DNA of 64,000 nt from Eustoma russellianum (Eukaryota; Streptophyta; Magnoliopsida; Gentianales; Gentianaceae): assembly GCA_036186865.1 (NCBI GenBank), contig AP025047.1, positions 21,840,329 to 21,904,328 on the forward strand, in the 5' to 3' direction. The notes beneath the pieces were generated by a model. That model was not told where the DNA came from. It did not search any database and saw only the letters and a list, made by a program, of their open reading frames with translations. Shown in pieces: positions 41,195 to 52,287 of this stretch (its first letter is position 1; every line of letters begins with the position of its first letter). A program made the translations under genes and the position numbers.

Positions 41195-41899
41195 TGTTCG
41201 GTCCCTTAGAATACACTAGAAGGGGGGGTTGAAAGTGTGTTCACCAAATATGGATATTTTCTGGATATTTTTCGTTTTAGAGTGCAACCAATACTTGGAT
41301 ATGTTCTTTAGGAAGATACAGACTTGCAAGAAAGTAAAGAACATAAAGATGTATAGAGGATCAATTCAAATGACTCTACTCCTCTACCTTCTTGATTTTT
41401 CACAAGAAGTCACATAAAGCACGTTATGTGGGCAGCTGAAGGCGTTCGAAGTCACATGAAGCGCCTAATGTCAGCCTTCATGCTTATTCGAACTAATTCT
41501 GACATTTCTAAGAAAATACTTGGTGTACATGCCCATTTTGGGGGGAAAGTACTTTTGACTTGGTAGTACACATGAAGTGCCTAATGTAGGCGTTCAAAGT
41601 ATACTGCCTTTTTGCCAGAACACATGAAGTGCCTAATGTAGGCGTTCGAAATGTTCAGGCTTCCATACACTTCACATGAAGCGCCTAATGTAGGCGTTCG
41701 AAGTGTACGCACATCCAGACACTTCACATGAAGCGCCTAATGTAGGCGTTCGAAGTGTACTGGATTCCACCAAGGCACATGAAGCGCCTAATGTAAGCGT
41801 TCGAAGTATACTGACTTCCAACACACTACATGAAGCGCCTAATCCACCGTTCGAAGTGCCAATTTGTGCAAATCATCAAAACTTTAACATATTCTAACA
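41195..41899 (-). repeat. 5' LTR of element C2 with internal deletion
   Basis: It begins TGTTCGGTCCC and jumps at about 41408 from the CACAAGAA segment into the repeat array. It ends ATTCTAACA at 41899, followed by GATCAC. The U5 hairpin stem has lost pairing. The array here has regular GCGCCTAATGTAGGCGTTCG units. Confidence 0.88.
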
Positions 41900-42907
41900 G
41901 ATCACATGCTACATGATGGTTTACTAATGAGTTAACGTTGATTACTCTTATGCACTGAACATCAATTTATAAATGTACAAGTTAGTTATTAAATAGTATC
42001 ATTAAATGATTATTTGCCTGTGTCTTGACCATTTAACAGCAGTGTCCCAATCAATTAAAAGCAGTAGACTTTAGGACAGCTCCTGCAGTATGGTACCTAG
42101 TTTAAAGCACATCATCTGGGTCTCAATTAGAGAACACAATCTCAGATTAAAAGTATGAAAATAGGATAAAGATGTAGAATTATATGCGGTTATATGTGAA
42201 GACCCAAACAAATAATTTCAATTACAAGGGTTTTTCGCCATTTTTCAGCTTAAGCTTTATGTGATTGTATAAAGGCAAAGAAAAGAGGAAAAATGGCCAT
42301 TTCATAAATTACGATAATACTCTTATATTGAGTTTCCCATTCGAAAATAAATTACAATAATATTTTTATAGTCAAACAACCATCAAAGTCAACCAAGTCA
42401 ATCATCCATTCAATATCCAACAAAAAAACAAACAAAATCAAAATACAATTATGCAAAGTTACCAAATCGATGAACAAAAAGTCAAAATCATGCTTTCGAT
42501 TTCAAAGTTTCATTTTCAATTTTCGATTTCCAAATCGTAATCCAAATCCAAATCTGGTTCCAAACCTCTAAATCCGATTCCAAATCGGTACTAAGTCTAA
42601 ATTTCCAAAACCAATTTCAATGCAATGGCTATAACGGTTTCTTTACAAGTGACTTATACCATCAGACTCACGAATTGATCACCCCAAAAGTCCAATATGC
42701 CCAGACACCCTATCCTAGATAGGTCATTATGCCTATGGTGGTCTAATATGTCTGTGCACCCTATCCAAGACAGGTAATTACGTAAGGACGCCCCGTTTGT
42801 TTGATATCAATCCAAATATACTCCAATTTTTCAAAATATCAACTCATCACAATTTCAAATATCCAAACACAGATATGTTTAAAATACCAAATGACTCATA
42901 ACTCCCA
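41900..42907. repeat. Flank of the C insertion site, duplicated at 62667-63675
   Basis: AT-rich sequence with no gene. It is nearly identical to 62667-63675, including the pair of CCTATCCNAGAYAGGT motifs (42711-42775). It starts with the target copy GATCAC. Confidence 0.85.
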
Positions 42908-44407
42908 TACGTGTGTTTGTCTTCTATCCCATTGCATCTCTTTGCAGCATCTAGATTACCTGTGAGCGTATTAAAAGAGCTGGAGAAGCGAATGTCTGCT
43001 TTCTTTTGGGCAATCAAGCATCACTGGCGATCATGGAAAGACTTATGTTACCCAGTATCAGAGGGAGGCGTTGGTGCTCGTTCACTACATGCGCTGCAAA
43101 AGGCATTTGATTGCAAAATTTGGTGGGCATATCACCAAGGATCCATATTATGGTCAACATACATGCAGCAAAAATATGGCAGGAGAACACACTACAGAAT
43201 TCTCTTATACGATTCTCCGGTATGGAAACGAGTTTGCCGGATAAATGATTTCTGTCAGGAAAGAACCCAACTAGGACACACATGATTGACTTGGTTGCCG
43301 GATACAAATGGACAATTCACTTTAAAGGGAGCATATGAAGAATGTAGAAGTGCGAAAGCCACCTTACGAAGCTGCAAGTATATTTGGTGGCCAGGTACCT
43401 CAGCTTCTTGTAAGCTGTTTATATGGAAACTTTGTAATGGAGCTTTGCCTTTACCAGACAACTTGTCCAATTTTCTGCACGCATACCCTTCGCAGTGCCC
43501 ATTTTGCAAAAACAACAGCAGCACCATTAATCACTTGTTTCTGAACTGTCCCATTATTGCACAAATATGGCAAAAATATATGGTATTGATTGACGGCCCA
43601 TGCTATTCACGCACTTCTTTGCGTTCCAATCTATGGAGTTGGTGGCTACGGTCTTCTTCCTCCTCTATGCAAGGTAACCTGAAAGTAATCGTCCCTCATT
43701 ACATATGCTGGAATATATGGAAGGAATATGCACACGTTACATTTGGTCTGGAACAAACTCAACAATATCGCTTGGAAGAACGCATTCGTATGGACATATA
43801 CAGTTGGTGTGCATCCGTGTCTGGGAAAAAGATTGCATATCCCATCCCCTCTTTAGTTGCAGTGGGTTTATCTCCCACAACACGCTCACGCCGCCTAATT
43901 CTGGTACGATGGCACACTCCACCCCCTGGTAGACTAAAACTAAATGTTGACGCCGCAGCGGGACAAAGAAGTGCTGCAGCAGGAGCTATTGTCCGAGATT
44001 CTTCTGGCCGTTTTGTTAAGGCAATTGCTTTTGCTCTGCCCAGATTATCTCCCTTGAGAGCAGAGATACAGGGTTTGTTGTATTCCCTCATATACTTCTC
44101 ACAACAACATTCAGGGTTCATTATTGAAACTGACTGCTTATTCATACAGTCGATATTAGCCTCACAAGGTTCCACTGGAGACATGCAGATGGATTTGAAT
44201 CGTTTGTGTCTGTTTCTGCAAATAACTCGATCAGATCTACAATACACGCCTAGGGAAACAAATGCAGCAGCGCACCATTTGGCAGCCTACACGATGCAAC
44301 ACACAACTCTACATGTATTCTCTTCTTCAACGCAACTACCGCCGGTGGTCCGAGGCTGCACTCTCACAGACTTATCAACTCCGTATTTACGTCCTGATCA
44401 TGGCTAG
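42908..44407 (+). pseudogene. LINE (L1-type) ORF2 C-terminal part: RT end, zinc-binding RT domain, RNase H
   Basis: The frame begins abruptly in the thumb part of a non-LTR reverse transcriptase (SSIPLHLFAASRLPVSVLKEL, FFWAIKHHWRSWKDLCYPVSEGGVGARSLHALQKAFDCK). It continues through the zf-RVT region (FIWKLCNGALPLPDNL, CPFCKNNSSTINHLFLNC). It ends in an RNase H-like domain typical of plant L1 elements (KLNVDAAAG, GAIVRDSSGRF, AEIQGLLYSL, IETDC, NAAAHHLA). A TGA at 43283-43285 interrupts the frame. The endonuclease and RT palm are absent, so the insertion is 5'-truncated. Confidence 0.88.
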
Positions 44408-45113
44408 TTTGCTGCTATCTGCCTGTATCTCAGCATGGATACAGGCAGCATCGGTACTCTGTTTCCCCTTCAACTGCTTAATTCTCCTACATAATTTTGT
44501 TTCTTACATCCTTTATCGATTGTTGAACTTGCGAGGCAAATGGTTGACCACATGGATTCAATGTTGGTGGAGACACTGTACTAAGCATATACCGACAATG
44601 TTGCATTCTCTGTTGTCTATGCTCCAGTGGAGGGAAGACAACGTCGGTACGTTCCTTATACGCACAAGACTTGGTGGCTTCCAGATTTATAATTATGTCT
44701 TTAACGTATGGTTCTTACACGCATGTTTCATGGGCTGTGATGGCATAGCTAATATGATCCCGAGGGCTTTGGATCCGTCAGCAGCAACGACATCAACATA
44801 CGCAAACTACAATCATCGAGCAGGAGCGTCCACATCATGCTTTCCATTCATACTCATGTTTAGATTTTACTTTGCCATGCACAATCGCTCTAATTATATA
44901 AATATGTACGCTTTTTCCTTCGCCAAGGTTCTATCCACAAGGGTGGTTTTACTTGGCAAGGTTTTAATGCGGCATATCCTATATATTTGGAGAATGGCAA
45001 TCCTTATTTTTTTACATTATCTTTTCACTTATGATGACTCTCTTGTATAAGGGTTTCCCTCCACCTTAAGTGAGGACTTACGTCTTAATAAATTTACATT
45101 TTGACAAAAAAAA
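44408..45113 (+). mobile_element. LINE 3' untranslated tail with poly-A
   Basis: Non-coding tail of the LINE. It has AATAAA near 45088 and ends in an A run at 45105-45113. Longer open frames here have no protein similarity I can recognise. Confidence 0.65.
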
Positions 45114-45898
45114 ATCTATATATATATAAAAAAAATCTATCTATATATATATATGTACGTACGTATGTATGTATGTATGTATATTATGAAAGACGGATGG
45201 TACCGTATGTAGTTTGATTAATAAAACGAACCCTCACTTGTGGCTGATGAATACCGTGGTTGTATCAGCAGTGAGAGACTCTCTCACGGAAACTTAAAGA
45301 AAATGAAAACGAATCATGTGTACAATTACCCGCACAAAAAAAGAAATAAACTAGTTAAACTAGCTGGATATACAATTGAAAGAAAATATATGTGTAGTGG
45401 TAAAATTGCTCGTGCTTGTGATGCTGAATGCAGAGGCCATGTCCGCGTTGATGCAGGTACCACGGGTTGTTGGCTCGAAGAGGCAGGAAAAGACATAAAA
45501 CCATTAGTAGCATGCAACACAAAGATATAGAGAAGATGTAAATGCAACAAATCGAACCATAGAATAAATCATATCGAGGTTGCATGCATTGAGTGATACA
45601 CGCAACAAAAAAACAAGGCCTGCGTCAAGCATGACGAATATGTCATGTGCTAACATCAAGCGAAACACAACTACGAACAATAGATGGTAGAGCTTCCAGA
45701 TTGAAATAGCATGTCGCGGCATTCGACATACCATGTTGGGCGAGATAATGTGCTGCTAAATCGGTCTCAATCGTCCAGACGGAGGGGCCCGCTAACGCAC
45801 TACTTGTATCCGCTTGGTCTGAAGTGGTGGTGAAATGCCCGCCTGCTGAAGGGGTATAGTACCTGACGCAAGTTTAGTGCCATCGATCGATTAATCCC
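45114..45898. other. Spacer between LINE and CACTA relic
   Basis: Tandem TA and GTAC/GTAT simple repeats at 45115-45183. The rest has short frames without recognisable content (for example a Cys-rich 96-residue frame at 45240-45530). Nothing supported as a gene. Confidence 0.5.
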
Positions 45899-46123
45899 AC
45901 CGCCTCTATAGGCGAGGGATCTCAGAACCCGTACGTGCAGATGGTGAAAGACGCAGCCGCCGGCGTATTTACGGGAGAGCAGTACTTACAGATGCATGTC
46001 GGATACGAACGTGCACATGATCCGGATGAACAGCCGCGTATATTCGTGGAGAAAGATCCGAACCCTGAGACGAGACAGTTTTTAAAGATACTGAACGCCG
46101 CCAACACGCCGTTGTATTACAAG
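45899..46123 (+). pseudogene. TNP2-like CACTA transposase fragment
   Basis: The frame reads NPYVQMVKDAAAG and, further on, NPETRQFLKILNAANTPLYY. It resembles the stretch before the catalytic part of plant TNP2 transposases (NPYxxMVxDA; NPExxxFxxLLxAAxxPLY). It ends at a possible GTAAAT donor. The catalytic domain does not follow. Confidence 0.5.
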
Positions 46124-46805
46124 TAAATGTATCCCTTATGGTTTTTATCATCCATTAATATGTTTTCTCTAACTATGACTAGAACAATTACATTACTCCA
46201 TTGTCTTAAAGACTTCTGCTCATTTCCATGTGTTAGAAACACATATAAGTTGTATTTTCTTGCTATGATTGTTGCTCTCAAAATGACTTTTTTGCTTTAT
46301 GTCTTCAATATTAACTCCAGTCGCATGCATATCTTATCTAGGGCTAAAAAGTGAATAAATTCCTTTGTGTTTTAATTCATAGATAGTATTAATTTACGAT
46401 AAACACTGTGATTATCTTTTAATTATTGGTATTTGACTAAATTGGCCTTTAATTTTACAAATTAACTGTCCCTCAAAGATCTTGTTTGTATAACCGTACA
46501 GTGTGTGAAGCCATGTATTTTGTTTAGCTAATTTATGGTTGAAGCCTGTTTGTTGTTAAACTGAATTGTGTTTACTTTGGGCAGCCCATAATTCTCTTAA
46601 ATTTACCATTTTTATGCATAATTCATATTACAAGTGATGTATCATAAGGATGTAAAGGTGATGTATATTTTGAAGTGTAATTTGTTTAGAGGTGATGCAT
46701 ATTTATGCTTTAAGTTTCAAGTTCAAGTGATGTATACTTTGAAGTGTAATTTGATGATGCAGTTGGATTATGTAGTTTGGTTAACCATGTCATGTTGTTT
46801 GGATT

Positions 46806-46885
46806 TGGATTTTTCTTGGGAGAGACTATTAAGGGCGGGAAACCTCCGATAAACAAACAGGTCATGCCGAAATTTTCAAAATTAT
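46806..46885 (+). repeat. ~80-bp repeat in CACTA introns, copy 1
   Basis: GGGAGAG..TAAGG, then CCTCCGATAAACNAA and AGGTCATGCCGAAATTTT, recurs in a later intron at about 48090-48170. The two copies are roughly 80% identical by eye. Confidence 0.7.
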
Positions 46886-46999
46886 TAATATCTTGCATTA
46901 AATGTATGTAAACACTTGTCATTTTTTGGACATCTTATTTGTTTGGCCAACCAACCCTAAACTTGTTGAATGTGCCTTTGAATTTTTTCACCCTTGCAG

Positions 47000-48857
47000 A
47001 TCTGATGGCTAGTGAGGGTTTGCCTACTTGACCCACCTACCCACCAGCCAGACAGGCCCTCTCAGGACAGTTCGATCTGTTCGTTTCTCAGCATGAGCTG
47101 CTTGGTTCGGTGTCGACCGCAGCTCTGGCTGCGGACGCGAACCTTTTAGGGCCTGCCGATAGGTCCGCACCCCCCAGATCTCCGATGCCACCCACACCCA
47201 CCGGTTCAGCCCATCATCCGGCGTCTGATGCGGCATCGGACGAGGGTGTCATACCAGGACGTCGTGCCCTCCCTTGGTCACAGGCTACCCATACGTAAGT
47301 AATGTTTTATTTTTTTAACACGTTTTTAAATCTACTTCACGAGTTATTTTTTCATAACAACTTCACCTCTTTCAGGTTTGCATCGGACTCGGGCCAGATT
47401 TCCGGTTGCATCACTCGGTCCTTCCATCTGAGGCAGGAACCTACTGGATATGTCTGGTCCCGTGTCGCCCCGCAGACACGTAGGTTCTACTGGGATGAGT
47501 TTAAGGTATTCAAATTTGATGAATTTCACTTTTTGATGCATAATCGATCATTACTTTTCTAACCACATTTTTATTTTTCCTCCGTATAATAATTGCAGAA
47601 GGCGTACAGCTGGCCAGCCGACATTGCCCACGACGTGGAGCAGGCCTGGCGGCAGAGGGCCGCCAAACGCTACAGGGACTTCGTCAACTCGCTCAAGACC
47701 AAGTGGGAGTGTGACCCCATTTCTGCGAGGCCTCCCTACGTATCCGAGGCCACCTGGGCGGGTGGATAGAAGGGTGGCTGGACCCTGTTAACCAAGCCCG
47801 CAGCGCCCAGAACGCGGAGAACTGGCGCAGCGGCAATCTACAGGCCCCAGCACCTGCCACACACTCAGGTGGTTCGGTTTCCCACACCACCACGATGCGT
47901 GCTATGTTAAGTATTTTAATATTGGATTATTTAGATTCATTGATTTCATTGGATTATTTAGATTCATTGACTTAAGTGATTTATTTAGATTCATTGATTT
48001 CCTATGTTCCGCTATTGTTTTTTTTGGTATTCGTATATGGTTAATGTAAGTAGTATATGTGTTTATTTTCCTTTTTCTTTTTATTTTTGATTTGACTTGG
48101 GAGAGGCCTTTAAGGCCGGGATACCTCCGATAAACGAATAGGTCATGCCGAAATTTTTAAAATTCTGGATTTCACTAACATATTTTATTTCATTCTTTCA
48201 GCACGCGGAGACGGGGGAGTGGCCAGCCTCCTACGATCTCTTCCACAAGACGCATCAGAAGAAAGCCTCCGACGGGACAGAGGACTGGATCACGGCGAAG
48301 GCCCGCGACATCAGTGTAAGTAGTCTACGATATCATTTGTTTTTTCTTTAGTTTGTTTTATTTCTAAACCCTAAACCCTAACAATTCTTATTCTCATTTC
48401 AGGACGAGTACAATAGATTACTGGCAGAGAGGGGAGAAGAGGCCGACAAGAACCGTGCTTATTGGGATGCGGTTCGGACCATCGGCCCTCAGAATAAGAA
48501 GAAGAGGGAGGTGTACGAGGTTGGATCAGCAGCGCCGCGATTCTTCCCCGAAGTTCTACATCCAGGAGCTTCCTCCGAGGCCAGCACCTCCGCGCCTTCT
48601 GCGACGCCAGAGGATATTTCGTGCCTGGACGCATATCGCATCATGAGGAGAGTGCACAGGCACTGCGGGTGCAGCTCACTCAGACCCAGCAGGCGCTGCA
48701 GCAGTCGGTTCAGCAGGCACAGCAGGAGACGAAGTAGGAACTCTCGCAGCTATCGCAGATCCTCCGCTCTTTCATTTCCAGCTTCTCGCAGCCTCAGCCT
48801 CGCCCTCAGGATGGTCAGCCTTCTCCGCATGATCCCCCTCCACCTTCCTCTGCATAG
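47000..48857 (+). pseudogene. CACTA-associated Ptta/En/Spm-type gene (Transposase_24-like), broken
   Basis: Likely exons at 47000-47294, 47376-47505, 47599 to ~47907, 48202-48315 and 48403-48857, most with GT..AG borders. The order of motifs is: disordered Ala/Pro/Ser head; WRQRAAKRYRDFVNSLKTKW; NAENW..SGGSVSHTTT; ASYDLFHKTHQKK; DEYNRLLAERGEE and NRAYWDAVRTIG. A Gln-rich helical tail closes it. This order matches the second gene of plant CACTA elements. Lesions: a TGA near the start (47029-47031 region), a one-base loss near 47760, a frame change near 48645 and an in-frame TAG in the tail. The third donor is unclear. Confidence 0.65.
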
Positions 48858-49162
48858 TATTTCATTTTTTGATTTTTCGTACTGACTATTTCATTTATTG
48901 TATTGACATATTCTTTGTTCTTTTATATTTTATCTAACATTTATACGGATTCCATTTCATTTGTGTTGTTTAATTATACGAATTTCAATACGCAAATACT
49001 GTATTTCTGTATAATATTCGTAAAAATGATTTTATATACAAAATAAAATATATTATAAAAATTAAATAATAATAAAAACTATTTAATTAATAATATATTG
49101 ATATTATTAATAAATTATAAATATTTAATATTTAATATTTAATATTTAATATGGATTTAATA

Positions 49163-49508
49163 TTTAATATTAATTTAAATAATAGCGACGAACCTGCGAC
49201 GAAACATAAATGTCGCAGACCGGGCATATAAAAAAAATCAAAAATTTTAAAATACAAAAAAGGTATACCGACGAACCTACGACGGAAAAAACAGGTCGCA
49301 GACCTGACAGATTAACGTCGCAATTTTACGACGAACCGCCGACGACCTTACTTTCGTCGCAATATAACGACGCCGTACCGACGAAAATCACTTTGCGATA
49401 AGCCATATAGCGACATACATATTTCGTCGCCATTTCGTCGCTAAATACCGTTACCGACGAAATGGCGACGAAATATGTCTGTCGCTATATGACTTTGTTT
49501 TTTTAGTG
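49163..49508 (+). repeat. CACTA subterminal repeats and right terminus
   Basis: Clustered CGACGAA and GTCGC motifs in both orientations, at least fifteen in 330 bp. They include a larger inverted repeat around 49402-49490 (ATATAGCGACA... with its complement). The end is TAGTG at 49504-49508. Upstream at 49080-49180 is a TATTTAATATTTAA-rich stretch. Confidence 0.8.
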
Positions 49509-49918
49509 CATATGCATCTATCTATGTTTACATATCTTTTTGATTGCAGTGTGGTGCCAAGCTGTGGTATTACTGAGCGTACAGACGGTGTAGCATTAGA
49601 AATTTTTTTAAGGTCAACCTGAGACTCATTCCATCAAATAGAAAAAATGCCAGTCGTTGCACGAAATATAGAAATACCATTGAATGGTCAACTCACAAAT
49701 AATTCGGAGCATTCACATGATTATACTCAGAGAATTATCATGTTGAGTGAACTTTGTAGCAATTTTCAACAGGCAAACTTGTCTACAAACGCGGAGAGCA
49801 TATTGGATAATGACTCTTCTGTCCATTGACTGATGTTTTTCTAAACCCTAAGCTCATAGAATCAGTCCTTTGATCCATTCAATCTCGAAAATTCTTTGCC
49901 CCTCTCATCTTTTCCTTT

Positions 49919-49928
49919 CTATAAATAG
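49919..49928 (+). promoter_or_regulatory. TATA box of laccase copy 3
   Basis: CTATAAATAG lies about 250 bp upstream of the laccase ATG at 50176. A start about 30 bp downstream would give a ~220-nt leader. Between the CACTA end (49509) and this box I see no gene. Confidence 0.65.
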
Positions 49929-49951
49929 GGCCCATAGAAGAAGTTGCAATT

Positions 49952-50133
49952 CAGAACAAAGATCCATTTCCATCTTTGCTATTTTTTTTCATTGTTTGAT
50001 TTCTTTAAACCACATAACAAAGATCTGTTGTTGCCGTCTTTGCTAATTTTTCATTCTTTCATTTCTTTAAACCTCAGAAGAAATATCAGTTGGTGTGTTT
50101 GCTATTCTTTTATTCTTTGCTTTTCAAAAAACC
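49952..50133 (+). repeat. Three ~60-bp tandem repeats in the laccase 5' leader
   Basis: Units begin CAGAACAAAGATC-like and run through TTTGCTATTTTTTCATT to TTTCTTTAAACC, at about 49952, 50013 and 50073. A fourth start (CAGAACAAATCTC) lies at 50134. They lie between the TATA box and the ATG. Confidence 0.7.
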
Positions 50134-51719
50134 CAGAACAAATCTCTTGTCCCTTCAGCAGATCCAATAACACACATGGCACGTCCTCCGTTGTTGCTTA
50201 TATACGCACTTGCTCTTGTTCTTTCCTCGTTTGCTTCCGCGTCGGTTGTCCAGTATACATTTAATGTAAGCTATTGCTCCAGCTTCAAGTACATACTGCT
50301 CTACGTATATAGCTTCTCTCCCATTATATCCCCTATTTCACAAGAAAATATTTACAATTTTTTCTTTCTATATAGGTGGAGAATCTTACCATCAACCGCT
50401 TGTGCGAGGACAACGTCATTACCGCTGTGAACGGAAAGCTGCCAGGCCCTACCATCAATGCAAGGGAGGGTGACACTCTGGTTATCCACGTATTTAACAA
50501 GTCTCCATATGACCTCACCATTCATTGGTAAGACGTTTGCCTATGCCTGAAACCTTTCTATTTTCTGCATTACCATTTGACCCTCTTTGGTATATGCAGG
50601 CATGGGATATTCCAGAAATTGAGTGCATGGGCTGATGGACCTGAATATGTAACTCAATGTCCGATACACCCGGGAAAAAGTTATACTTACAGGTTCAACG
50701 TAACACAACAGGAGGGAACGCTTTGGTGGCATGCACACTCTTCCTTTACAAGGGCAACAGTTTATGGGGCGCTCATCATTCGTCCTACACTTGGGCGTTC
50801 CTACCCTTTCCCGAAGCCTGATGGAGAATTTCCCATTCTCTTAGGTAATAATCAGAATTTCCTCAAACTTTGAATTACATAGTTATATTGTGACAAACGT
50901 ACACAACGAGGATACATGATTGGTTTGAAACAAAATTCATTATTGCAGGAGAATACTGGAAAGGAAACATTGTGGAGTTGGAGAGGCGATCACTTGTTAC
51001 CGGGGCTGCATTCAACTCATCTAATGCTTTCACGATAAATGGCCTCCCTGGCTCTCTATACCCATGCTCTGGCAATCGTAAGTACCCTGCTATGCCACAC
51101 TATATGATGCAATTATTATATTAGACGTACTTAAATTTTATGATCAAGACGCCAAATTCTTGTCTTCATGTTTTCAATCATAACGCTGACTTTAGCTTCA
51201 CTTGTTTTTGCCTCTGTAGAGATGCACAAGATAAGGGTAGTGCACGGGAAAACATATTTGCTACGAATTGTCAACGCTGCACTAAGTAACAACCTCTTTT
51301 TTAAGATCGCTGGACACAGTCTAAAGGTAGTTGCAATTGATGCCTCTTACACGAATCCTTACGTCACCGATGTTGTAACAGTGGGAGCTAGTCAGACTGT
51401 CGATGTTCTTCTTACTGCCAATCAGCCTCCGGAATTGTACTATATGGCCGCACATCCATATAAGACCACAGTCGCAGGAGACTGGGACAATACTACCACC
51501 CGAGGAATCCTTGCTTATGACAAAGCACAAGAGTCCATGCAACCACATAAGCCAATCTTGCCACCTTTCAATGACACACCAACTGCCCACAAATTCTTAA
51601 GCAATCTAACAGGACTTGTTACGGCACCATTCTATGGGGAAGTACCGCGTGAGGTGGACAATCAAATGTTTATCACGGTAGGGTTAAGTTTGGCTGCATG
51701 TGGATCACCAGGAAACGCT

Positions 51720-51724
51720 AGTTG
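51720..51724 (+). other. Target-site duplication AGTTG of element B (second copy 57479-57483)
   Basis: AGTTG occurs on both sides of the LTR-bounded element. Removing the element and one copy restores an open laccase frame across the AGT TGC codons. Confidence 0.95.
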
Positions 51725-52287
51725 TGTAAAATTTTCTAAACTACTGGATGTGATTCACCGGAGCTAGGTGAATTCAAAACAATCAGCAACAAACAAGAAA
51801 CAATTGGAAAATGCAACTAAGCATCGAACCGAAAGAGAATCGAAGCCAGAGGAAAAGAGAGAAAACTGCGAATTAGAAGCTAGAGAATTTCAGATGAATC
51901 AAAAGATGGATAACTGCTCAACTAACTGCCTTGGTACCGTTTACATCGCTTTAAAGGAATAAAGAAGAAGAAAGCTCCAGAAAAGACAAAAATACCCTTC
52001 TACTAAAACTGTTTACAGTTATTAATCCAAGGACAAAATCGTCATTTCAATCATTTAAACTCTTCCCGCGTCAAGCTCCTTCCCTCTTCTGCTGAGCTCT
52101 CTCAACTGCTTCACTTGCAGTACCTCCAGTCAACCTCCATTCACCGTGCCTGCGTCCACAACACGGCTCTCTTTCAACTGCAATCAACAATTAACATCTT
52201 TAATCTTGCACTGCAACTGCCCTTCACCTGGCCACAAGCAGTTTGCACTGCTGATCATCACCTTCGACCTCAGCATCAACTTTGTCA
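51725..52287 (-). repeat. 3' LTR of element B
   Basis: It starts TGTAAAATTTTC and ends ACTTTGTCA. The C-terminal ~21 residues of pol are encoded in it (stop at 52224-52226). I could not identify a convincing TATA box. Confidence 0.95.

Larger units (their letters stand above)
32649..41899 (-). mobile_element. SIRE-like copia element C2
   Basis: Flanked by GATCAC on both sides (32643-32648 and 41900-41905). Both LTRs have internal deletions: 1139 bp on the left and 705 bp on the right, against about 1497 bp in C3. It contains aORF (intact), spacer with repeats, broken pol, broken gag and a mutated primer site. It shares stop codons with C1 and the insertion site with C3, so it is a duplicated copy and not an independent insertion. 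Confidence 0.92.
45899..49508 (+). mobile_element. CACTA (En/Spm) transposon relic
   Basis: The right terminus ends TTTTTTTAGTG at 49508; its complement is CACTAAAAAAA. Before it lie many CGACGAA / GTCGC subterminal repeats. Upstream are a TNP2-like fragment and a gene of the plant Ptta/En/Spm type. No CACTA left terminus is seen, so the left end was probably lost. All coding parts are broken, so it is not autonomous. Confidence 0.75.

Noticed and set aside
44262..45050. 262-residue open frame after the LINE RNase H
   Set aside because: Overlaps the LINE frame in another phase and then the 3' tail; hydrophobic composition but no recognisable domain.
45240..45530. 96-residue Cys-containing frame between LINE and CACTA
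   Set aside because: No recognised motif, no support from neighbouring exons or duplicates; left unannotated.
45770..45815. CACTACTTG at about 45799 as the CACTA left terminus
   Set aside because: It does not match the right terminus (CACTAAAAAAA) and lacks CGACGAA/GTCGC subterminal repeats.
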